A stretch of 64,000 nucleotides of DNA from Fastidiosipila sp964627125 (GCA_964627125.1 CAZVJQ010000002.1:18365-82364); one strand, 5' to 3'. Positions 1 through 8,917 are shown, counted from the stretch's first letter. Notes: generated by a model not told the origin, from the sequence alone. Numbers and translations: made by a program.

Positions 1-577
1 TGTTAGTCCAGATGGTAGAAGAGGTTCACAATTAGATACTGCATTTACTGTAAATGGTATAGAAGTAGTAAATAAGCAGCATTGGGTAAATTCTAATTAC
101 AGACCGCTTCCAGACTACATGCAAAATAATGGTTTGCGAGAAGAAGCTTGGACAGCATTCTTAAATATGCAAGCAGCTGCTGCTGAAGAAGGCGTTACCC
201 TAGTTCATATTAGTTCATATAGAACTTATGAATTACAAGCAAGACTCTTCGCTAACTATTCCTTAAGAGCTGGAGAAGAAGCAGCTAATAGATATAGCGC
301 CAGAGCTGGCCAAAGCGAACACCAAACTGGCCTCGCCATCGACATCACATCAGGTGGTGATCTATATCAAAGTTTCGCAGATACACCAGGTGGTATTTGG
401 TTATGGGAGCATGCATATGAGTATGGATTTATTTTACGTTACCCACAAGGTAAAGAGCACATCACTGGATATATGTTTGAACCATGGCACTTCAGATATG
501 TTGGTGTTGATGTAGCTGCTGATTTTGGACCAAACCATACATTAACGCTAGAAGAATATTTAGGAATAGTTCCATAA
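1..577 (+). CDS. D-alanyl-D-alanine carboxypeptidase, VanY/M15B family (5' partial)
   Basis: The reading frame is open from base 2, so the gene begins before the window and only its last 191 codons are present. The family consists of zinc peptidases that trim the terminal D-Ala of peptidoglycan stem peptides outside the membrane. The readable part carries the VanY landmarks in order: VNKQHWVNSNYRPLP near the left edge, SSYRTYELQ, the zinc motif SEHQTGLAIDI (His and Asp ligands) and EPWHFRYVG with the last His ligand. The first internal ATG (119) lies inside the domain and is not the start. The signal peptide or anchor must lie upstream. The GGCCAAAGC nonamer at 308 encodes Gly-Gln-Ser just before the zinc motif. 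Family call firm; substrate (DD- or LD-peptide) not resolved. Confidence 0.9.
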   Translation, partial: VSPDGRRGSQLDTAFTVNGIEVVNKQHWVNSNYRPLPDYMQNNGLREEAWTAFLNMQAAAAEEGVTLVHISSYRTYELQARLFANYSLRAGEEAANRYSARAGQSEHQTGLAIDITSGGDLYQSFADTPGGIWLWEHAYEYGFILRYPQGKEHITGYMFEPWHFRYVGVDVAADFGPNHTLTLEEYLGIVP

Positions 578-667
578 AATTAAATGTACTAGTAAATAGA
601 TAGACAAGTAGCAAAGGGAAAAGGAGCAATACCTTAAATAGATTAAGGGTGTTGGAAAACTTAATCA

Positions 668-1363
668 ATGTCTGACAATAATTCAAGTGAGAAAATAACG
701 TTAAGGAGGAAAGTATTAGATTTCTTTCTGATAGCTTTGCCCGGAATGAGAATAATAAAATCTGCATTGGCTGTATTAATTTCTGTAGTAATTATTCAAT
801 TATTAAATTATGGTGATCTAAATCAAGCAGCTATTGCAGCGCTTATCTGTGTGCAAATAGATATGAAGTCTTCAGAGTCGCAGGCATATAGTAGATTAAT
901 GGGGACTTTTGTTGCAGGTATTTACTCATATTTAGTTTTAGAATTACTCTTAAATGTATTTAATCTTGAAGTTGGTAGCCTGGCATTTATCTCTCTTGTT
1001 GTTGTATTTATGGCATTACTAATGCACATACTAGTATTTTTAAGACTACAAACTTCGGTTAGCATTGGTGCTATTGTTTATTTAGTTATCTGTTTTGGAT
1101 ATGCTGGTGCAGGTCCATTAGCTTATGCGATTAATAGAACTTTATCTACTCTTCTCGGTGTTTTAGTTGCTCTATTTGTGAACTGGATTCCAATTTTAGA
1201 GAAAACTGGTGAGAAACTACGCCATACACAGGCTGAGGCTTACCAAGATATATTCCATACTGAAAATGTTCGCTACGAAAGATTCATTGACGAGAGTATA
1301 GATAAAGGTAATGAAGAAGAACAGATTAAGGATGCTGATTCTGAAGATTCGGATGAAGAATAA
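668..1363 (+). CDS. Aromatic acid exporter (ArAE/FUSC-like) family membrane protein
   Basis: A 231-residue integral membrane protein with an N-terminal cytoplasmic stretch, about five hydrophobic segments between residues 25 and 175, and a very acidic C-terminal tail (NEEEQIKDADSEDSDEE). The segment GMRIIKSALAVLISVVIIQ followed by AAIAALICVQID resembles the N-terminal domain of the ArAE_1 (DUF939) family found in Bacillota, in which a membrane half is often followed by a cytoplasmic half; the latter is missing here. The ribosome site is poor (GTTGG about 15 bases ahead of ATG). It stands between the carboxypeptidase and a hydrolase without tight coupling. The transported substrate is unknown; an unrelated small permease remains possible. 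Confidence 0.65.
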   Translation: MSDNNSSEKITLRRKVLDFFLIALPGMRIIKSALAVLISVVIIQLLNYGDLNQAAIAALICVQIDMKSSESQAYSRLMGTFVAGIYSYLVLELLLNVFNLEVGSLAFISLVVVFMALLMHILVFLRLQTSVSIGAIVYLVICFGYAGAGPLAYAINRTLSTLLGVLVALFVNWIPILEKTGEKLRHTQAEAYQDIFHTENVRYERFIDESIDKGNEEEQIKDADSEDSDEE

Positions 1364-1412
1364 TTAAGTTTCTACTGTATTTTTATCATTTATAATAATA
1401 GTACTCATATTT

Positions 1413-2402
1413 ATGGAGGTGGTGAATATCGAACTTTGGATAGTTTTAGGAATAATAATTACACTTATACTCCTGTTTGTTTTACTCTTAATCATTGCTG
1501 CAAATCTAGCAGTAACTTATGCCTTAATTCCTGGATCTGGAGCTGAAAAACGAGAAATTCTTGATGAAGAAGAGGCAGAGCCAGCACCTGGATTTCATGT
1601 TGATTACAATGCAGAAAGAAATAACGGAAGATTATGGCTCCAGAGCATGAATGGTGTAGTCAAAGATGTGGATATTAAAACTAAAGATAATTACATTCTA
1701 ATAGGGCATCTTTTCAAGCAGAGGTCATATACAGAAAAATGGGCAATAGTTGTTCATGGATATCAATCTGAAGAGCTTTTAGCATTCAAACATGCAGAGC
1801 AATTTTATAATCAAGGTTTCAATGTACTAACTTATCAATTAAGAGCTCACGACAATAGTGAAGGTAAATATATTGGTATGGGTTTCTTAGATAAAGATGA
1901 TCTCATTCAATGGACTAATTATGTAATTGATAAAGATAGTAATGCCAAGATCGCTTACCACGGAACTTCCATGGGCGGTGCAACAGTGCTTATGGCATCA
2001 GGGATGAAAGAACTACCTACTCAAGTTCAGGCAATTATAGATGATTGTGCTTATTCGAGCGTAGAAGAAATATTTGCTCTGGAATTAAAAAAGAGATTTA
2101 ATATCTCATCTAAATTACTAATGAGATTCTTTTCTTTAGCAGCTAAAATTAGAGCTGGATATTCTTTAGAAGAGGGCGAGCTTGATCAGTATCTTAAACA
2201 TAACAGTGTTCCTACATTGATTATTCATGGAGAAGAGGACGATTTCGTCCCGATTGAAATGAGTGAGAGAAATTTTAATAATATTCCACATGATGAAAAA
2301 GAGTTTATGAGGGTGGAAATAGCAAACCATGCTCAAGCACACTTCGTAGATGAAGGAAAATATTATGGGAGAGTTTTCTCATTTTTGGATAAATATCTCT
2401 AG
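1413..2402 (+). CDS. Membrane-anchored alpha/beta hydrolase
   Basis: A 329-residue protein with one N-terminal membrane helix (residues 8-31) and an alpha/beta-hydrolase domain. Visible landmarks are the oxyanion region VVHGYQ near residue 112, the nucleophile elbow GTSMGG with Ser near 189, the acid loop HGEEDDFVP near 272, and NHAQAHF near 305 for the catalytic His. The family includes esterases and lipase-like enzymes; the substrate cannot be read. The start is odd: the only good Shine-Dalgarno sequence (GGAGGTGG) lies inside codons 1-4 of the ATG at 1413, so initiation at ATG 1413 would lack a ribosome site, while a start a few codons later would need a non-ATG codon. A second hydrolase of this kind lies at 5540. 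Confidence 0.8.
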   Translation: MEVVNIELWIVLGIIITLILLFVLLLIIAANLAVTYALIPGSGAEKREILDEEEAEPAPGFHVDYNAERNNGRLWLQSMNGVVKDVDIKTKDNYILIGHLFKQRSYTEKWAIVVHGYQSEELLAFKHAEQFYNQGFNVLTYQLRAHDNSEGKYIGMGFLDKDDLIQWTNYVIDKDSNAKIAYHGTSMGGATVLMASGMKELPTQVQAIIDDCAYSSVEEIFALELKKRFNISSKLLMRFFSLAAKIRAGYSLEEGELDQYLKHNSVPTLIIHGEEDDFVPIEMSERNFNNIPHDEKEFMRVEIANHAQAHFVDEGKYYGRVFSFLDKYL

Positions 2403-2553
2403 CTATGAATTTGTAAACTAACCATAACTAATTTAACTGATTTCCTACTAAAATAATAAGATAGTGTTAACTATGGCATAAGTTACCCATATGTTAAACC
2501 ACGAGATTTTTATTGATGTAAAATAGATAGGAAAGAAAATTAAGAAAGATCAT

Positions 2554-2588
2554 AATATTTAGCATTGACTTAGAACTAAGCAAATATT
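2554..2588 (+). promoter_or_regulatory. Nested inverted repeat in the ald leader
   Basis: Outer arms AATATTT (2554-2560) and AAATATT (2582-2588) enclose inner arms CTTAG (2569-2573) and CTAAG (2576-2580) with a two-base loop. The inner arm overlaps TTGACT (2565-2570), a possible -35 element, though no convincing -10 follows at 17 bases. It may be an operator for alanine dehydrogenase or an mRNA hairpin. The rest of the 244-base gap 2403-2646 shows only a small palindrome around 2462-2475. Confidence 0.3.
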
Positions 2589-2646
2589 AATGATGATATT
2601 TTATATAGTCATAAAAAAATATTAAAACGAAAGGAAGTATATATAA

Positions 2647-3765
2647 ATGATAATCGGTATACCAAAAGAAATTAAGGCACAAGAGGGTAGAGTTTCAGCA
2701 ACTCCAGCAATTGTAGCTCAGTTAGTTAAGTCTGGTAATGAAGTATTAGTAGAAACACAAGCAGGTGTATTCTCAGGATATGAAGACGAGGAATATAGTG
2801 CAGTCGGAGCTCAAATTTTAGATATAGCTGAAGAGGTGTGGAATAGAGCAGAATTAATTTATAAAGTTAAAGAACCACTACCAGAGGAGTATAAATACTT
2901 CCGTGAAGGTTTAATGATCTATACATACCTACACTTAGCATCTGAAGAAGAATTAACTCAAGCACTATTAGATAATAAAGTTACAGGTATCGCATACGAA
3001 ACAGTACAAGTTGACCGCACAACTCCATTATTAAAACCAATGAGTGAGGTTGCAGGTAGAATGGCTGTTTTAGAAGGTGCTTACCACTTAAAGAGAAATA
3101 CAGGTGGTAGAGGTACTATGTTAGGCGGAGTACCTGGTGTTCTTCCAGCAAATGTTGTTGTTGTCGGTGGTGGTGTAGTTGGTACTGCAGCAATCCGAAT
3201 TGCAACAGGTATGGGAGCAAGAGTTACTGTAGTAGATAATAATCTAGATAGATTAGCCGAATTAGTAGATATTTTCGGAAACGATATTGAAACTCTATAT
3301 TCAACAGAATTAAACTTAGCAATGGTTGTTCAGGAAGCAGACCTAGTAATTTCTACAGTTCTAATTCCTGGTGAGAAAGCTCCTCAATTAATTACTGAAG
3401 ACATGGTTAAAACAATGCCTAAAGGATCAGTAATCGTTGACGTAGCAATTGACCAAGGTGGTTCAACAAATATTACAGCTGAACATGGACCTACAACATT
3501 AGCAGAGCCAACATTCACTAAACATGGTGTTGTACACTATGCAGTTGCAAACATTCCAGGAGCAGTTCCAAGAATGTCAACTGAAGCATTATCAAATGCA
3601 ACAAGTGTTTACCTATTCGAAATTACAAGAAGAGGATTAAAAGGTGCTATTGAACGTAGACCAGAACTAGAAGGTGCATTTAACACTGTAGCTGGTCATA
3701 TTACAAATAGCCATGTTGCAAAGGCATTAAACTTAGAACTAAGAGATCCAAAAGAACTTTTATAA
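2647..3765 (+). CDS. ald: Alanine dehydrogenase
   Basis: NAD-dependent enzyme interconverting L-alanine and pyruvate plus ammonia. At 372 residues it has the usual family length, and the start MIIGIPKEIKAQEGRVSATP is the classical N-terminus. The pyruvate-binding lysine region (YKVKEPLPEEY, about residue 75), the catalytic His in YTYLHLAS (about 96) and the Rossmann motif VVVVGGGVVGTAAIRIATGMGA (about residues 168-189) are all present, as is the C-terminal NIPGAVPRMSTEAL loop. A ribosome site (AAAGGAAG) precedes the ATG. The gene is a single transcription unit with a 244-base upstream region and a strong terminator directly after. In an anaerobe it could drain pyruvate and ammonia to alanine or use alanine as a carbon source. 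Confidence 0.96.
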   Translation: MIIGIPKEIKAQEGRVSATPAIVAQLVKSGNEVLVETQAGVFSGYEDEEYSAVGAQILDIAEEVWNRAELIYKVKEPLPEEYKYFREGLMIYTYLHLASEEELTQALLDNKVTGIAYETVQVDRTTPLLKPMSEVAGRMAVLEGAYHLKRNTGGRGTMLGGVPGVLPANVVVVGGGVVGTAAIRIATGMGARVTVVDNNLDRLAELVDIFGNDIETLYSTELNLAMVVQEADLVISTVLIPGEKAPQLITEDMVKTMPKGSVIVDVAIDQGGSTNITAEHGPTTLAEPTFTKHGVVHYAVANIPGAVPRMSTEALSNATSVYLFEITRRGLKGAIERRPELEGAFNTVAGHITNSHVAKALNLELRDPKELL

Positions 3766-3784
3766 AATAATTTATAAATAATTC

Positions 3785-3817
3785 AAGTAGCTTCATTAAA
3801 GTGAGGCTACTTTTTTT
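3785..3817 (+). terminator. Intrinsic terminator after ald
   Basis: Stem AAGTAGCTTCA / TGAGGCTACTT (one G-T pair) with a TTAAAG loop, followed by seven T. Confidence 0.88.
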
Positions 3818-3864
3818 ATTGTCTATGTATAATAGAAGGGTATGAAAAAAAGGAGTATTTCTCT

Positions 3865-4827
3865 ATGGCTAAGTTAAAAGAGCGAATAACTAATCTAGTA
3901 GACAAATTGAATAATAATAAAACAGTTATTTATGTTAAAGAGATGATGGGTAGATTTGATAATAATCAAATTCCATTAACCTCTGCAGCGACTAGTTATT
4001 ATCTATTCTTTTCAATATTTCCACTGATTTTATTTTTAATATCATTATTTAATTTAATCGATCCTACCTTAGTGGATAGATTTAGCAATGAATTAGCTGG
4101 TGCTAGTTTAATTATCCCCGAGCCAGTTATTAATGTTCTAGAGAATTTTATTAATACTATTGGCCAAAGCAACTCAATCTCAGTTGTTTCCTTCAGTGGT
4201 ATTGCGCTTCTATGGTCCGCATCCAGTGCATTTGGGAATATTGTAAACTCATTAAATAAAATATATGCAAGACATAATAATGATTTAAATTTCATAGTTA
4301 AAGCAGTATCCGGTATTGTTTCAGCATTAACTATTGGGTTACTACTATTACTAATATTAGTATTCCTTAGTTTTAGTGAATTAATACTATCTTTCATAGA
4401 TGATATAATTTATGTCCCAGTTGAAATTAGTAACTTTATTAACGGTATTGGAACTTATTTAATTGCTTTTGCAGTCTTAGTACTAATCTTTTTTGTGATA
4501 TATTCAGCACTTTCCAGATGGAAATCTAATAAGTGGTTTAGCCTTGGATCTGCGGCTTTTACAGCCTCTGCTTGGATGATAATTTCGTTTGTTATGTCCA
4601 ATATTATTTCATCTAACGAGAGATATGACGTTATTTATGGAAGTTTAGCCGCAATAATTTTCCTACTATTATGGATGTTTGCAATAGTCTTATCACTCAT
4701 GATAGGAGCATTTATACATACTGAATTAATGAGACGTTGGCCAAAAAAGGAAAAAGAAAATATAGATGATGAGCCAACAGATACTGGTGGATTGGAATTG
4801 GATGAGGAGAGTTATAGTGGAGAGTAA
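3865..4827 (+). CDS. YihY/virulence factor BrkB family membrane protein
   Basis: A 320-residue polytopic inner-membrane protein with six predicted helices. The N-terminal half has the family signature, an aromatic and serine-rich stretch (TSAATSYYLFFSIFPLILFLISL, residues about 39-61 in two pieces) and later LLWSASSAFGNIVNSLNKIY. YihY proteins were once annotated as RNase BN in error; the true function is unsettled. The C-terminus is charged and cytoplasmic. The ribosome site AAAAAGGAG is good. The last codons overlap the start of the next gene, suggesting translational coupling. Confidence 0.88.
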   Translation: MAKLKERITNLVDKLNNNKTVIYVKEMMGRFDNNQIPLTSAATSYYLFFSIFPLILFLISLFNLIDPTLVDRFSNELAGASLIIPEPVINVLENFINTIGQSNSISVVSFSGIALLWSASSAFGNIVNSLNKIYARHNNDLNFIVKAVSGIVSALTIGLLLLLILVFLSFSELILSFIDDIIYVPVEISNFINGIGTYLIAFAVLVLIFFVIYSALSRWKSNKWFSLGSAAFTASAWMIISFVMSNIISSNERYDVIYGSLAAIIFLLLWMFAIVLSLMIGAFIHTELMRRWPKKEKENIDDEPTDTGGLELDEESYSGE

Positions 4828-5503
4828 ATATCCAAATGTAGAACCGAGAAAATTTTTTGCAACAATAAAGAATGAAGTTAATAGATTGAACCTTAGAGAA
4901 ACACTAGCCAACAAAACTAGAGCTGAAATTAAACTATATGCTGCAAATTTAGAACTGGATAGCAGTTTAAGAAGTAAAGTAGATATGAGAATTAGACTAC
5001 AGGCTAGTTTAATTAGCCTTGGTATTTTACTGTTGCTGATTGTTGGATTAGTAATCTTAACTTTAATGGAGCAACAGATACTTGCGATAATTATGGCTGT
5101 TTTAATATTAGTTTTCTTAATATTCTCAAGCATAGGTAGAACGACTCGTAAATCTTTTGAAGAGAAGATTGCTAGAGAAAATATCTTAAGAAAAATTGAA
5201 TCAGGTGAAATTAATATTGAGGATAAGGAAGTTGAAGCAAGAATTAATGATGCTGAAAATGAACTTAAATCCCTTCAAGAGGAGATTTCTAGAGTAGCTG
5301 AAGACTCACAATATTTTAAACTTCTAGATGAAAAATATAGATCTCTATATACAGTAAATAGACTACATGAGATTTCAAAATCTAATCGTCCTGAAAATAT
5401 TGAAGAAGCTCTAGAACTTTATGACATTGAAGATGAAGCAGCTAGAGAAGAGCAAGAGAGACAAGAACAAGAGCATTTAGATCGTCTGAACAAATTCCGC
5501 TAA
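4817..5503 (+). CDS. Unknown membrane protein with coiled coil
   Basis: A 228-residue protein that I do not recognise. It is basic at the N-terminus, has two closely spaced hydrophobic helices (about residues 70-113) with a very short loop, then a long charged helical region rich in Glu, Lys and Arg with heptad character, ending in an E/Q/R-rich tail (EEQERQEQEHLDRLNKFR). I place the start at the GTG at 4817, not at the earlier ATG codons (4766, 4802), because AGGAGAG lies 7 bases ahead of it. It overlaps the yihY-like stop by 11 bases, so the two are probably co-translated and may act together at the membrane. Confidence 0.7.
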   Translation: MESKYPNVEPRKFFATIKNEVNRLNLRETLANKTRAEIKLYAANLELDSSLRSKVDMRIRLQASLISLGILLLLIVGLVILTLMEQQILAIIMAVLILVFLIFSSIGRTTRKSFEEKIARENILRKIESGEINIEDKEVEARINDAENELKSLQEEISRVAEDSQYFKLLDEKYRSLYTVNRLHEISKSNRPENIEEALELYDIEDEAAREEQERQEQEHLDRLNKFR

Positions 5504-5539
5504 ATTTTTATATAGAGTGAAACTCAGAAAGTAAAAGAT

Positions 5540-6622
5540 ATGAGATTGTTTCGATTAATAGCATTAATAGCGATATTAGCAATAATTGCCTATTTCCTTA
5601 TAGGTTTTATCTTTACTGCAATTGCTTACTACTTAGCCTTCAAGCGAGCTGAGAAGACTGATGAATCTAAGAATGAAACAAATAAGAATTATAGGAATAG
5701 AATAAAAGAAGTTCCTTACGAGAGAACTAGTTTTAAGTCTGGTAAAAATACTCTACAAGCATATATTTTTGGAAGAAGTAATGATAGAGGCTTGTTGGTA
5801 TTTGCTCATGGTCTATGGAGTTCACATAAAGATTATATAAATCAAATAATTTACTTGGTTGAAGAAGGGTGGCAAGTCTTCACTTATGATGCTACAGGTT
5901 GTGGCGAAAGTGAAGGTTCTAGTTCACTTGGCTTAGTACAGTCCGCTCTAGACCTGAATAAAGCTCTTAACTATATTGAGTTACAAGATGATTTTAAAGA
6001 TAAGGATATATACTTGTTTGGTCACAGCTGGGGTGGTTATGCAGTAACTGCAGTTCAAAATTTCAACCACGATATTAAGGCAACAGTATCAGTTTCAGGC
6101 TATGCATATCCAGTCGACATGTTAATGGAAGTATTAAGAAAGCTTCTTAAAGATGTGGCAGGGCTCTTATATCCTTTTGCATGGATTATAAATTTACTAA
6201 GATTTGGGCGTTGGCACAGATTAAATGGAATTAAGACACTTAAGAAAATTAAAAATCCTATGCTAGTTGTCCATGGTCAAGATGACGCACTAATATCCAG
6301 TGATGGAGCATCCCTATTTTCATATAGACATAAGGTTGAGAACAGTAATGTTACTTTCATTCGTTGGACAATTGAAGGATTCACTGGACATGATGTTCTC
6401 GGCAATTTTAACTATGAAATTGATGTAGAAAAAATCGTCGATGATATAGCTGATGATTTAGATAAGTATATTCTTGAAAATAAGCTAGTAGATAAAGAGA
6501 AGCTTATTGAAGATATAAACATTGCTATTGAAGAGCAAAATGCAGATCCAGACTATAGACTTAACATTCGCTTGATGAGAGTCGTTAATTATTTCTTTAT
6601 GAGAGAGCTAAGAGAAGATTAA
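5540..6622 (+). CDS. Membrane-anchored alpha/beta hydrolase
   Basis: A 360-residue protein with an N-terminal membrane helix (residues 5-33) and an alpha/beta-hydrolase fold. Landmarks are VFAHGLWSS near residue 90, YDATGCGESEG near 116, the nucleophile elbow GHSWGGYA with Ser near 162, the acid loop VVHGQDDALISSDGA near 244 and the His in FTGHDVLGN near 283. A cap insertion of about 60 residues lies between the nucleophile and acid. It differs enough from the hydrolase at 1413 not to look like a recent duplicate. The ribosome site is weak (AGAAAG). A role in cell-envelope ester hydrolysis is plausible but not shown. Confidence 0.8.
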   Translation: MRLFRLIALIAILAIIAYFLIGFIFTAIAYYLAFKRAEKTDESKNETNKNYRNRIKEVPYERTSFKSGKNTLQAYIFGRSNDRGLLVFAHGLWSSHKDYINQIIYLVEEGWQVFTYDATGCGESEGSSSLGLVQSALDLNKALNYIELQDDFKDKDIYLFGHSWGGYAVTAVQNFNHDIKATVSVSGYAYPVDMLMEVLRKLLKDVAGLLYPFAWIINLLRFGRWHRLNGIKTLKKIKNPMLVVHGQDDALISSDGASLFSYRHKVENSNVTFIRWTIEGFTGHDVLGNFNYEIDVEKIVDDIADDLDKYILENKLVDKEKLIEDINIAIEEQNADPDYRLNIRLMRVVNYFFMRELRED

Positions 6623-6722
6623 ACAAAATTACTTTATTTTGTATTCATGATTATTGGGCTCAAATACCATACAATAGTTTATAAGTTAAATAAAAATAGA
6701 TTAGATTAATGAAGGAGACATT

Positions 6723-7199
6723 ATGAGTAAAATATATGAATTTGCACCATTAACAGCAAAGAAGGAAGAGTATCCACTTAGCCAACATGAAGGTGAGGTA
6801 ATGCTACTAGTTAACACAGCTACCAAATGTGGATTGGCAGTGCAATTTGAAGGATTAGAGAAACTACATCAAGAATTTAAAGATGATGGTCTAGTAGTTT
6901 TAGGTTTCCCATCTGCTCAATTTATGAATCAAGAGTTAGATAATGATGAAGATATTCAGCAGACTTGTAAGGTTAATTTTGGTGTTACATTCAAGGTTCT
7001 CAAGAGAACAGAAGTAAATGGTGAGAATGCAGAACCTTTATACCAATACCTTAAGAGCGAAATCCCTGGTGAAGAAGGTCCAGAATTAGAATGGAACTTT
7101 GCTAAATTCCTAGTCAATCGTGAAGGTGAAGTAGTGAAACGCTACCATCCACAAATTACACCAGAAGAAATTAGGGCTGATATTCAAGATTTACTGTAG
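6723..7199 (+). CDS. Glutathione peroxidase-family thiol peroxidase
   Basis: A 158-residue Cys-type peroxidase. The catalytic tetrad can be placed: Cys36 in NTATKCGL, Gln66 in GFPSAQFMNQE, Trp124 in WNFAKFLV and the nearby Asn of the same motif. The usual GFPCNQF segment reads GFPSAQF, so the cysteine often found there is a serine; Cys82 (QTCKVNFG) is the likely resolving cysteine, as in thioredoxin-dependent members. In an anaerobe this enzyme would detoxify hydroperoxides with electrons from thioredoxin, and trxB lies in this window at 62302. The ribosome site GAAGGAG is strong; the next gene follows after 9 bases. Confidence 0.92.
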   Translation: MSKIYEFAPLTAKKEEYPLSQHEGEVMLLVNTATKCGLAVQFEGLEKLHQEFKDDGLVVLGFPSAQFMNQELDNDEDIQQTCKVNFGVTFKVLKRTEVNGENAEPLYQYLKSEIPGEEGPELEWNFAKFLVNREGEVVKRYHPQITPEEIRADIQDLL

Positions 7200-7208
7200 A
7201 AAAACATT

Positions 7209-7859
7209 ATGGATAAACATCAGAGAAGAAGTAGGTGGATTAATATCTTAACCGCCGTCATTATCATAGTTGCAATTCTTGCAGTTTATATATTTAGCAT
7301 AGGGAGGATTCTTGTTAAGGATGACTCACCTCAGCAAGCTGATGCAGCATTTGTTTTGCAAGGACTCATTCCTAGTAGGATTCTTCATGCTGTCGATCTA
7401 TACCATGAAGGGCAGATTTCTAAAATCATAATGGTTGAAGAGTATAAATCTGCTGACGAATTGCTGGATGAAAAAGGCGTAGAAATACTTCTATTTGAGC
7501 AATTAAATAAAGATATTGCTATGCAACTTGGAGTTCCTGAAGATGATATAATAATTCTTCCTGGAGCTGCTAGAAGTACAAAAGATGAAGCTATAATTCT
7601 TGGTGAGTATTTATCTACAAATGATTACTTCAACTCTATTACTATAGTTACTTCTCCTAGTCATTCATTTAGGTCATTCATGATTACTGATAATGCTTTA
7701 AATAAGCTAGATAGGGAAGTAATACTAAGTTCTCAACCTACAACATACGAGGATTTTAATCCTAGTAGATGGTTCTTAAATAGAGAAAATATTGAAGAGG
7801 TAATCTTTGAAACTATAAAAACTCTCTCATATTATCTTATAGAGCAGTTCCAATTTTAA
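7209..7859 (+). CDS. YdcF/SanA/ElyC family (DUF218) protein
   Basis: A 216-residue protein with an N-terminal membrane helix (residues 11-32) followed by an extracytoplasmic DUF218 domain: ADAAFVLQG, IPSRILHAVDLYHEGQISKIIM, a region around residue 119 reading LPGAARSTKDEA, and ITIVTSPSHSFRSFMI. Family members such as ElyC affect envelope polymer biosynthesis; the biochemical role is unknown. There is no clear ribosome site, and it begins 9 bases after the peroxidase stop, so it probably depends on translation from that gene. Confidence 0.8.
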   Translation: MDKHQRRSRWINILTAVIIIVAILAVYIFSIGRILVKDDSPQQADAAFVLQGLIPSRILHAVDLYHEGQISKIIMVEEYKSADELLDEKGVEILLFEQLNKDIAMQLGVPEDDIIILPGAARSTKDEAIILGEYLSTNDYFNSITIVTSPSHSFRSFMITDNALNKLDREVILSSQPTTYEDFNPSRWFLNRENIEEVIFETIKTLSYYLIEQFQF

Positions 7860-7873
7860 ATTTAGGCAAAATT

Positions 7874-7897
7874 ATCCCCTTCCGATGAGAAGGGGAT
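7874..7897. terminator. Bidirectional terminator between convergent genes
   Basis: Perfect 9-bp stem ATCCCCTTC / GAAGGGGAT with a 6-base loop. On the minus strand it is followed by ATAATTTT, serving the cyclodeaminase-family gene; the plus-strand tail is weaker. Confidence 0.8.
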
Positions 7898-7912
7898 TAT
7901 CAACTTTATTGA

Positions 7913-8917
7913 TTATTCTTCGCTGAAATCGAAGAGTATTCCTACATTTTCTTCCTCAGCTCTTTTACTGACTTGACCGGCTATTGCGATATCGTGAGCA
8001 CCTAATCCAACTGGTACTGCTATAGCGATTTTACCTTCTAAATCATCCATTTCTTTTTCATTGTTGAACAATTCAGAGAATGTTGCATCAATGTGGCTCT
8101 TGTCAATGACTCCCTCTTTAAATGCATGGGCCAAAGCCGCCCTACTCGCAGCTTGCTCGATATTATCTGTATAGATATAATCACTTGAAAGAATTAATTC
8201 ATTACTTAATTCATTGTGAGAACCAAGCGGGATAATAATTGTGTCTGGCTCTACCCATTCCTTCTCAACAATAGGTTTAGTAGATTTGGTTGCTGTAATA
8301 ACTATATCTACATCTTTACATATTTCTTCAGGATCAGCATAAAATACTGGCTCAACATCTATTTTTTCTGAAATTTCTTCAATAAATTCATCTGTACCAG
8401 CTTCTCTATGGTTCCAAAATTTTATACTCTCAATGTCATACCAGGAATTTAATGCAGCCAATGTGAAACTTGCTTGCACCCCTTTACCATATATACCAAT
8501 TCTAATCTTACTACCTTTTTCTACCTTAAGAGCGCTGAGTGCCGCGGGTGCTTGAGCACCTGTTCTTAGATTTGAAATTACAGTACCATCCATGATTGTA
8601 TCGAATGTTCCTAGTCTTGGATTAGCTATAAGAATAAGGGCTGTGATATATGGTAAACCAACTTCTTTTCTTTCTCCATCAAAACCACCGACCCATTTTA
8701 GTCCTGCAACATCTTGATAGCCTACGTAAGCTGGCATAGCATTTAGAAAACCTTCATATTCTGGCCATTTAGAATCATCACCTAGATGTAAAGTTACCTT
8801 ACTTGGATTCTTCACTTCGTTGTAATCAATATAATTTTTGGCAACTATTTCATTTATCTCATCCAAATAGATTAGTCTTTTCACTTCTCCGGTGTTTAAT
8901 AGTCTTGTTTTTCGCAT
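7913..8917 (-). CDS. Ornithine cyclodeaminase/mu-crystallin family dehydrogenase
   Basis: A 334-residue NAD(P)-dependent enzyme of the family that includes ornithine cyclodeaminase, a second type of alanine dehydrogenase, and siderophore amino-acid synthases. Visible are VTLHLGDDSKWPEY, the substrate arginine region VISNLRTGAQAPAALSALKV, the Rossmann segment RIGIYGKGVQASFTLAAL (the usual GAG is GKG) and KDVDIVITATKSTKPIV. The start at 8917 is chosen over the upstream codon at 8968 because AAAGGAGAG lies 9 bases ahead of it. Monocistronic, flanked by plus-strand genes. Which amino acid it uses cannot be decided. GGCCAAAGC lies in it at 8129. Confidence 0.85.
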   Translation of the reverse strand: MRKTRLLNTGEVKRLIYLDEINEIVAKNYIDYNEVKNPSKVTLHLGDDSKWPEYEGFLNAMPAYVGYQDVAGLKWVGGFDGERKEVGLPYITALILIANPRLGTFDTIMDGTVISNLRTGAQAPAALSALKVEKGSKIRIGIYGKGVQASFTLAALNSWYDIESIKFWNHREAGTDEFIEEISEKIDVEPVFYADPEEICKDVDIVITATKSTKPIVEKEWVEPDTIIIPLGSHNELSNELILSSDYIYTDNIEQAASRAALAHAFKEGVIDKSHIDATFSELFNNEKEMDDLEGKIAIAVPVGLGAHDIAIAGQVSKRAEEENVGILFDFSEE

